The translations under genes were made by a program, and so were the position numbers. A stretch of DNA of 64,000 bases from Macquaria australasica (lineage: Eukaryota > Chordata > Actinopteri > Centrarchiformes > Percichthyidae): contig SEMN01000174.1 in assembly GCA_005408345.1 (NCBI GenBank), forward strand, positions 248,001 to 312,000, in the 5' to 3' direction. The notes below the pieces were generated by a model, which ran no database searches, was not told the DNA's origin, and saw only the letters and a program-made list of their open reading frames with translations. Shown piece after piece: positions 10,236-20,200 of this stretch (within the stretch, counting starts at the first letter, position 1; every line of letters begins with the position of its first letter).

Positions 10236-12728
10236 CAGTATCTTTCGTGCAAAAATAATACATTTATAGACTCCTTGTAATGTATTTCTATGGTATTCCA
10301 TCAAATTAATTCATAAAATGCTGCAAGGGAGTTTGTTTTCAACCACAAAAATAACATAAACTGGCTGAAAAAATTAAGGGAAGCTTTAGTAAAAAAACAT
10401 CACATAAAACAAATGATATATCTAATACACAACAGCAATAAGGCAAACTGCAGCACATACAGACCAGTCTCTTGAGCCAACTTTGCATAAAAATATAGAA
10501 TTTAAAGCTCAATGTCCGATATGTCTGCGAGTTTCTGCTGATGATTAAACAGTCTCTGTCCAGTTTGATTACCACATTCAATGTGGCATGAATAGTGTTG
10601 ATACTACAGCACAAAGTCCTTGAGTACAAAGTCATTAAGTGGAATAATCAGTCAATGAAGCAATTAGATGAAACGGTATTGATGGTACTGAGAGAGCAGA
10701 ACTGTTTAATTGCACTATAATGATTCATACTTAAAAGTACATTAAATGAGCAATGCTGCTGACGACATTTCACAATTGAATTCCTTCAAAGCACGTGTTG
10801 TTTTTCTCAATTTGAGGACATTGTATTGACCTACATTCATCTTGAACCTGCTACATGCCGAACCCCCAGTCATACCTAAACCTAACTTACCCCGAGCTTG
10901 ATTCTGATTTGAACCAAAAAGCTTAAAATCCCTAAAATAAGATCAGACATCACTTTGTTAACAACTTAGAGGGCAGATTAAATATTTAGCCCTACAAACA
11001 TTTTATGCATGAGCAGACTGACAAAAATGCAGTTTAGTTAAGCTACATCATGTAAATAAGGTAGTTATGCCCAGTTGACAGAATTAAATGAACCACAACA
11101 CTAATTTTGTGCTTATAAGTCTATAGTTCCAAGTAAGATGAAAACGGTCAGATACCCCTAAATGTAGAAAAAGAAAACGTTTGCTGTCTTCTACTACATC
11201 TTCGCTTAAAACACATTCTGTAATTTGTATATATAATGTACATATGTAATATAATACATTTTTTACATTTGTATAACATTATGTAATTTTTTTGGTGTTG
11301 TGCTGTTTTTAGAGATGTGCTACAGGTTGACAATTGAGTGAGCTGAGTTTGATCTAAATAGCCGTTTTGTCACTCTGGACATTTATTGATTTGAAAAGAT
11401 TCCACTTTATATTAAGTAGCATTTTGATAAGTTAATCAAACTGCTCTAATGTTAAAGTTTTATTGCTACAGTTTGGCCAGAATTTAAAAAAAGAAAGTCT
11501 ATAGAGATTGGCGCGAGTGTGTTGTGCACATGCTTTAATTTGGGTTATTCATATGTCGACAAAGGCCATTTCTTTGCTTTTCAATTTTTTCAACAATGCA
11601 CTTTCCCTTCCCTGAAAAACAGCACTGGGTAATTGAAATTGACAAGATTATCCTTAAATTGAAACTTAACATATCTTGTGGGCCACACTATTGAGAGAGA
11701 CGACTGACAGAATGATGATGAAACCTAGTTTTGAAAGCCTGAAACTATTTTCAAAACTATTTATACAATTCTGCACCTACATACATGTTGGCACAACAAT
11801 TTCATACCCTAAATGCTCTGCATGCCCCTCCCAATAACCCCATATACTTTATTTCCTCATTTTAAAAATAGAAACACCAAATAAAGCCTTTGTCATATTC
11901 TCCTCTTTTATTCAATATGCTAAAGCTACAAAATTATTATTATTACACATGTGATTAATTCAGTCATTCAATGTTATGCCCTTTCCAACCATTATATGTA
12001 TCAGGATCATGTATTATGTATAAGATGATACATCACGCATAATGCACACGCCAAATGCAGTTTTCTTTCTCAGTGTTCTGACCAAAAAAAAAAACACTGC
12101 AAAAAAGATTTTAATTGAGACATCTTTGGACCTCGAACAAAATCAGCATCACTGTTCCTGAGTGGGAGCTGTGGGAGAAAATGTCCATGTTCAGTATCAC
12201 ATCTCAACATGCAGTGACTGTAAATCATGCATCTTCTAAATAGTTTTTGCAATAAAACAAAGCTATTTTTGGTTTCATCTGAGCTGAAAAATATAAAAGG
12301 GACTGGATTATGTTCACCGGCAATGTTTTTTCGTGTGAATGAAGCACTACATGTACCGCCACAGGACTAGTAGGGAGGTTGTTGAGGTGTACAAAGTGCA
12401 GGACTTGGACACTAGAGTTGGGAATTTCCCTTTAACCAAGAGCCGCAAGTGCCTAACCATAACCATAAAAAAGTTTGATAATGCTGTAGTTGATATGAGC
12501 AGATATTGTATTGCAAGATTGGATATTTTGGTGGACAACAAATGAAATATGTTGTCAGTGTCAACATTTTGTGACTTGCCAGAAACGTCAATTAACATTT
12601 CTTCATTATGTTGAAAACACCACAAAGTATTTGCTGTTGCCAGTTAGCTGTATATAAACACAACTTCCAACTTCTGTGTTGTCTGACATGTTGCGACATG
12701 AGACATTTTAGTTATAGTAGTTTAGTGT

Positions 12729-12778
12729 GTATATATATATGTATATATATATATATATATATATACATATATATATAA
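12729..12778. repeat. TA dinucleotide tract
   Basis: About 50 bases of nearly pure alternating TA with two interruptions. Confidence 0.95.
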
Positions 12779-12904
12779 TTTTGGTAGTGTTATGTAGTAA
12801 TCTCTTTTCAAAACATGTTTCGACTGGCTTTTAATTTTAAATCTTGACGCTAAAATCAGTGTATATTCTGCCTCGCATGTCAGTCTGTTTCAATACCTGG
12901 CCTA

Positions 12905-12928
12905 TAATAATAATAATAATAATAATAA
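12905..12928. repeat. AAT trinucleotide tract
   Basis: Eight units of AAT/ATA in a row. Confidence 0.95.
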
Positions 12929-13474
12929 CACCACCTTTATTGCATTATTTCTCTGATAGCTGAAATCTCACTACATGAATCAATGTGGTAAACACACCTA
13001 ATTCAGGCCAAATGCTCTGGACGATGTTATAAAAGCACAAATGGAGCGACGCCTGCGAGCTAGTTCATGCAGTCAACTCGAGCTGCATTGCTACACATGT
13101 GACATACCTCACTCTCCTCAACCATCTACCGAACACACCCTCTCAATTTGGTGGTCTATTTAAACTGCAAAATTTTCCATCTCTCCCTCTGCCTGTCAAT
13201 GCCACTGCTGCTCTGCATCAGTATTGCCGCTTGTTCTTTCAGTCCCACCACCACCCCAGCATCCACCTGCAGGCTCCGGCTAGGGGGTTTAAGATTTGTG
13301 CTCATCACTCCTCAATATATCATGTAAACACATTGGCTGGGAGTGATGAGGTCGGAGCCTAGACGCCAAACTCTAACTATGTTCTACTGCATAATAAACA
13401 TTTCAACGTGAGTTGTCTGACTGAACTAGGAATCAGTACTGTGTTTTCTATAGCATAACCTAGTTAAGTGTGTA

Positions 13475-14232
13475 ACTAGTCAGTGTGATATAACCAATAA
13501 ACTGGATTACTCAGTTTATAACGGTACTTACGTTCACACCGAGGTGTGGGGCTCCACTCTGCTTTTGTACCTACTTTTGTACATTTTGAAGGTCTTTCTT
13601 CAGCAGGTTTAAATTTAGCATTGCACACAAAAGTCAGGAACTCATGTTCTTTGTACTCTTGGATATCTCCAGACACATGACCATGTTCAATGTCTGGTAC
13701 TGTACACTTTATCGCTGTTGAAGAATACACACACAAACATGAACATAACACTTTTTCATGAAAAGGTAAATGAACAGAAACCACTGATTACCTGATTTTT
13801 GTGCACGAAAATGTATAAAGAGACAAAGAGATTATGCCCCCTGGACCACTGGGAACATTTTAAAGTTAAACAGAGGAAACATTGAGTGTGCATTGACAGC
13901 AAACAGTAGCAACATCACATTTATACTTGTATATTACTGTATAAACTCAGAATGGGTAAGTGTCTGATTTTCTGTTTGCTTGCTGTTTTCCCTTGTTTGC
14001 GGTCTTTGTGCAGCCATTGCAGTCCGTTTGCGGATGCTGGCAGAGGCTATCTACTGGACCAATTCCAAAGCTAATGATAAGTATTAGTCATTTTGATGCC
14101 AAAATGTGTAAAAATAGGGCCCAGGTTTAAAATACTGGAGCTACTGATCTTTATTTCCCATGTTTTACTTTAGTACTGTGTTTGTGTTTAGTTTTGACCC
14201 AAATTTGACTACGAAGAAAATCATCATAATAT
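13475..14232 (-). repeat. 758-bp segmental duplicate, copy 2 (target copy)
   Basis: Direct repeat of 19477-20234 at a constant offset of 6002 bases, without gaps. I count 10 mismatches by eye in 758 bases (98.7% identity). It carries the whole CCP12 exon plus about 57 bases of downstream and 518 bases of upstream intron. Homology starts at 'actagtcagtgtg' and ends at 'catcataatat'. Confidence 0.92.
13532..13714 (-). CDS. cfh: Gene A exon 14: CCP12, recent duplicate of CCP4
   Basis: 183 bases, phase 1-1, with acceptor CAACAG and donor GTAAGTACC identical to exon 6. Within the exon three bases differ from exon 6, giving one amino acid change (VPDIEHG in place of VPKIEHG). Both splice sites are intact, so it can be used in frame. 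No later exon of gene A is visible down to 10 kb; reading on into the intron gives an 18-residue tail and a TAG at 13476-13478. Assembly error is an alternative explanation. Confidence 0.75.
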
Positions 14233-17200
14233 GTGTTTTCTATAACATATTTTGAATTTTAACAAATTTCTTAACGCCAGTAGATTCCCTTTACCCTCGC
14301 TTGAAACCAAAGCTTCACATCTCTTCAAAGGGCACTGAACCACTAAACACAAAACTGGATAATTTCAATTACATTTTGAAAAGTCATCGGGCTACATAAC
14401 TTTGCTTTAAACTGGAATCTTCTTAAAGCTTTCTGTGTGACTGTGAAATGCTTTTGGATGTACGTACGTGTACAATTAATGTCGCTCTTGTTCCAGTTGC
14501 CATCTGTGCATACAATCGTGTCATTTCCCTCCAATGTATACTTATTACGACACTTATAAGTTTCTTTGGAGCCAGACAAGTATTCCTTCTGATATGGAGT
14601 CTCGATAACTGCATTATCAACTTTAGGTGGGGGACTGCAGAGATTGGCAATAGCTGCAAGAGATATGGAAACATGTACAGTGTTAAGTTACACCCTGTAA
14701 TCTTTTTATAGATACTTACCTAAGACTGAAAATTACTCACGTTTACAGATTTCTCCATTTACATGCCATTTTCCCTCATGACAAGTTAAGCGGCCTTCCT
14801 CAGCCTGGTATCCTTCCTTACAAATAATCTGGGTGCTGTTGCCATCTCGATAAACATTATGTTGATGTCTCTCTTTTATGTTAGGAATCACAGGCATTTC
14901 TCCACACTGTCCTTGCTCTAGAGTGGATATGATTACAAACAGTTAGGTTTGTATATTGTTGCTAACAAATACGATATTAGTCACTTTTTCCAAAAAACAA
15001 ATTCAAACAAAGATATAATTCATTCTTGCAGCCTGTTGTAAAACATACTGTGACTGCGGTCATATTGGAGTTTGCTTTTTACGAAGAATGGAGTGGGATG
15101 CATTCACTGTGTATGGAGTAGGAGTGGGTGGGATTGACCTCTCTTTCAGAGAATACTGATTGTTAATATCCTTGGGAAATCTTTACTGAATCCAAAACTT
15201 CATTTAATTTTCAACTTAAAAATGATGTACAGCTTGTGAGTTGTCAGTCAGCTTGAAGTTCTACATCTACAAGCCTCTGCAGCCAGTTTGCTTCATGCTG
15301 GTTACAACTAGACCTGTAAGGCATTAAAGAATAATTACCAATGCATTGTACAGGTTCAGATGGCACGGTGCCGTTACATTTGACTCGACCCCACCAGGCT
15401 TTGGTGAAAAGCTTATAACCTTTATTGCAGGCGTAGTACAGCGTGCCATTGAAAGGGCCAGCTACAAATCCACGTTGAACTTCAATGTTTGGACATGCTG
15501 TCAATGAAAAACAGAGAAAGAAGTTATATTCAGATAAACATAAATCAAACGATGGTAATAACGCATTTTTAGCCATGCTAATGGTGGGGGTCTAGGGATG
15601 ATAATGTTGATCTGTCTGTTGGCCCACTACTTTGGTCCAGACTGAAATATTTAATAAATTGTTGGATAGATTGCCATGAAATTTGATATTTGTGGTGCCC
15701 GGACAAAAAGGAGAAAACTGTTGTACATCTTCATGGCTGCTTCATGAGCTGCACTCATCATTTCCAAGCAGGAGGGAGAAAGCATAAAGTAGAAATTGTT
15801 CAGCAATGCACATCTTTAATCAGATGTGTATTTAGATTCATCAAATAATCAAATAATGCCATGTTTCTATCTGTACAGCTCTGAATCTCAGTCCAAACAC
15901 CTTGCTCACAGGTAACAGTAAAAAGTCTTTCATTCATGCAGGCATACTGGACTCATTCATTGTGGCTCTAACTTTCCTTGTTATTGAGGGTAATGTATGC
16001 ATTGTCGATGTCATTGAAACAAATTCAATAAAATTGTGAAGTACTTCACACACCGGTCCACGTGCTTTGGTTAAATTCTAATATTTTGAAAGAAACTATT
16101 TCATTTAAGAAGGGGCTTATCTCCAAGGAAGTAAGGTACCTCCCTATGTGTCATCTCGCATCTTGCAGTGCTGCAGAATGAGCACATTAATATGTAACCC
16201 TCAAAAATAAACATGTATTACCTTTAAAAATGTAAAATGTAATCTTATGTTTGCCAGATAAGTTGAAAAGATGGAAATGAGGCATGCAGGTGTTGTCCCC
16301 ACTCATCCATCAAGTCAGCGAGGTTAATGAGTGCCAACTGCTTGTACATTTAAAACAGATTAATATCAGTTTTGAAATTCGTATCAGCTTGGCATTCTGC
16401 AATAGTGGAATGATAAAATAAGATGCATCCTCAATAAAATTGGTTAGAAGACAAACAATTAACAGGTGCTTGCAAACCTCGGAACACCTTTTACTGTGTC
16501 GTTGTTGTTTAGAAAACCAATGTTTGCCCCCAAAATCACAGATTCTATGTGGCTTTTACTACTATTGATTCATTTCCTGATAAGCAAAAGTAAAATATCC
16601 AGATATTTCACCTTAAGTTAAAAGTGGTACAACACCACTATTTGCACCATAGCAAATACATGTAACAGTCCTGTGTTCAAAATTGTACTTATGTTATGTA
16701 AAGACAACATAAACAAGATGCTCCAAAGTATCAAAAGTAATCATTATATGGAATGGTCCCTTTGAGTGTTATATGTGTATATATTTATATTTAAAGAATT
16801 CTTAGGACTGATTTTGTCCAGAATGATCTCTCCACCCTCAAAACAGTGGCCTCTCTACAGGAACAAGTTCTTGCATTTTATACTTCATTAAAAACAAGAA
16901 AGTACAGCTACAGTGATTACAGTTATGTCCTAAATAATCACTTTTATTGCACCTCAAAACTCCAAGACCATGCATTTTAAATAACTCCCCTGCCACTTAT
17001 TATAATTCTAAAATGTCATTGCATATTGCTTATACATGCATTGGTCTTGACATTATGCATAAACCTTGATATTGTGTCAAATGGACACAGAGGGAGGATT
17101 ATAGCCAGAAATAGCCTATTGTTTCAGTGTATCCATAATTTAATCAAAGTACCCATGAAGGATCAGCATGTGTCATGGCACAACCTCTGTAATGTGTTGT

Positions 17201-20200
17201 CTTCAGACCGCTGTAGGGATGTCATCAGCTGAAGGGGAAGGCTTTCATGCAGCATAAAAAGCAGTTGTTGATGACCCATGACACACAGTAGTTTGGAGTT
17301 TGACCCTTTTTGTGTTTACTTTTATTTATCAGACAGGAGCTTTATTCGTTTCTAACTGAATGATCTAGAAGTCACTGTATTTGGCATTGACTGGGAGTTA
17401 ATAAGTTTGACAGGTTTGGAGAAAGTGGTAGTTTTCTTAAATTCTATTTTTAAAGGCATGCATGTAAAACAGAAATAAACAGTTTTTAAAAAAACAACAA
17501 GAAAACATGGTGAATTTGTTGTTCTGTACTTCCTTACCTGTACATTTTGAAGGGCCGGTCCAACCACTTTCCCCACAGGTTCGAGTAAAATTTCCTCGAT
17601 AACCATCCTTGCAGACATAACTGACCTGTTCGTTGTATTTGAATGTGTTTTTCCTCTTGTTACTGCTGACAATATCTGCATTCTCAATAACCTGTTTGTC
17701 ACATTTTATTTCTGGAAAAAAAAAAAGCTGTTACACACTACTGTACACATTTATTTCACACTCGTTGAAACACATACATACAGAAATAACTGCTGGTGAT
17801 GTGGAGTGTATGGACTTGTAAGCAAAGACATCAAGAGAGCATGTGACAGAATGGTAGTAGCAGTAGATTAACTATGAAGGTAGAAACAGAGACTTAAAGG
17901 TGAGAATAGCGACACACCTGTGGACAAAATACTAATGATCTGCTTTTTTAGTATAGTCTACTACAAGTTGTCAACTATAAATATGTTTAAACACAGATAA
18001 ACATCACAAGAAATGTCTATCTCTAGTCCTAATATTAATACTGCTGGCTCCCAGTGCTTTTTAAGTTGTGTTTAATGAGTCAGAGACATTCAACACAGCA
18101 AACTCTGCCCTGATAGTTCCTGTTTAAAAGGCATGCATGTAAAAACTGAAATAAACTGATTAAAAAAAAACAACAATAAAATGAAACGTGCCAACACTGA
18201 ATTTGTTGTTCTGTACTTCCTTACCTGTACATTGTGAACGGCCGGTCCAACCTCTTTCCCCACAGGTTCGAGTAAAACGTCCTTGATAACCATCCTTGCA
18301 GACATAATCGACCTGTTCATTGTATTTGAATTCCAGCTTATCGTTGACAGTATCTGCATTCTTGATAACCTCTCTGTTGCATGTTATTGCTGAAAAAGAA
18401 ATACAGTTATACACTACTGTACACATTTTTCACACTACTTGGTACACATAAGTACAGGCAACTGTTGGCGATGTGGACAGTATGAACTTGGACAAGAACC
18501 ACGGAAAAAGGCTATTATACAAGAAGCTATTAGATGCTTGTATAATATGGCACCAACATGAAACATTTTTTGCAGATTTATTTATTTTGGTCTACAGGGC
18601 AGCATTACTTGATTTTCTCTGGAAAAAGGCAAATAACTACTGTTGCAATGAACACCTCAGACTGGGACCAAAATGGGACCAATTTATAATATAATGAAGT
18701 GACTGTGTAGTAGAAAAGGGAATTTTAGTTTCTGGGATTTTTGTTTTATTTGGTGCCATTAGAGTAAAAAAGATTGATCTTAACTGGATTGAAAACTCCT
18801 TCCCCATTTTCACAAATATGGATACAAAATTAACAGTAATGTAAGAAACACAAGGTTAACTTCACAATACCTTCACAGAGTGGATTTGGTCTCCACCCAT
18901 CTCTGCTACATGTGGCCCGGCTGACGCCAGCTGTCCTCTTGTAGCCTGTCTCACAGTTATAACTTACAGTCTGATCCAATTTTATTTGTTGCCCGTGATA
19001 GGTACCCCAGTAATCCACAAGTGGGTCCCGTGGATTGCTGCATATAACCTCTAGAATAAGAGAAAGACTTGTGTATCTTAAGTAAACTGAGATAAGATTA
19101 ATAATCATCATCATGGGTTAATGAACCACACACACAGTAAACTACAACAATCTCATAACCTGTCTCTGGCACTGAAGCATGTAGTTTTATACCTTGGCAT
19201 ATCGGTCTGATAGTCCAGTCTCCATCGTCTCTGCATCTAGTTACTGCTGAGGTGTGCTGATGGTTAGAAACCCAGTACTTCTGTCTACAAGTGACTCTCA
19301 CTGTGTCACCAGGGGAAAACACATTTCTGGAAGCAGGTTCATACCGGGTTCCCTCTGCACTCTGTGGCAGTTTACATGTTACTGCTGCATTTGTTGGGAA
19401 ATGAAGCATATTATCTGTTAGATTGTTGTAACAAGGCAGAATATAGTACCATGACATCCATCCAGCACCAATTTTCACTAGTCAGTGTGATATAACCAAT
19501 AAACTGGATTACTCAGTTTATAACGGTACTTACGTTCACACCGAGGTGTGGGGCTCCACTCTGCTTTTGTTCCTACTTTTGTACATTTTGAAGGTCTTTC
19601 TTCAGCAGGTTTAAATTTAGCATTGCACACAAAAGTCAGGAACTCATGTTCTTTGTACTCTTGGATATCTCCAGACACATGACCATGTTCAATCTTTGGT
19701 ACTGTACACTTTATCGCTGTTGAAGAATACACACACAAACATGAACATAACACTTTTTCATGAAAAGGTAAATGAACAGAAACCACTGATTACCTGATTT
19801 TTGTGCACAAAAATGTATAAAGAGACAAAGAGATTATGCCCCCTGGACCACTGGGAACAATTTAAAGTTAAACAGAGGAAACATTGAGTGTGCATTGACA
19901 GCAAACAGTAGCAACATCACATTTATACTTGTATATTACTGTATAAACTCAGAATGGGTAAGTGTCTGATTTTCTGTTTGCTTGCTGTTTTCCCTTGTTT
20001 GCGGTCTTTGTGCAGCCATTGCAGTCCGTTTGCGGATGCTGGCAGAGGCTATCTACTGGACCAATTCCAAAGCTAATGATAAGTATTAGTCATTTTGATG
20101 CCAAAATTTGTAAAAATAGGGCCCAGGTTTAAAATACTGGAGCCACTGATCTTTATTTCCCATGTTTTACTTTAGCACTGTGTTTGTGTTTAGTTTTGAC

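Larger units (their letters stand above)
10236..13474. other. Intergenic stretch between gene A and gene B, no exon seen
   Basis: I read this 3.2 kb on the minus strand for the Cys-x-Trp-x-Cys pattern of CCP exons and for a terminal exon of gene A, and found none. It holds a TA tract (12729-12778), an ATA tract (12905-12928) and, at about 13020-13470 on the plus strand, a TATAAAAG word followed 370 bases later by AATAAA, which may be an old LTR. Confidence 0.5.

Noticed and set aside
12070..12252. Minus-strand reading with RCDTEHGHFLPQ, resembling a CCP start (IEHGHV)
   Set aside because: The later cysteines and Trp do not fall at CCP spacing, and no splice sites frame it. Taken as chance.
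17352..17702. 116-codon minus-strand open reading over CCP8
   Set aside because: It is in a different frame from the CCP exon and runs into intron; the CCP frame has all four cysteines and both splice sites.
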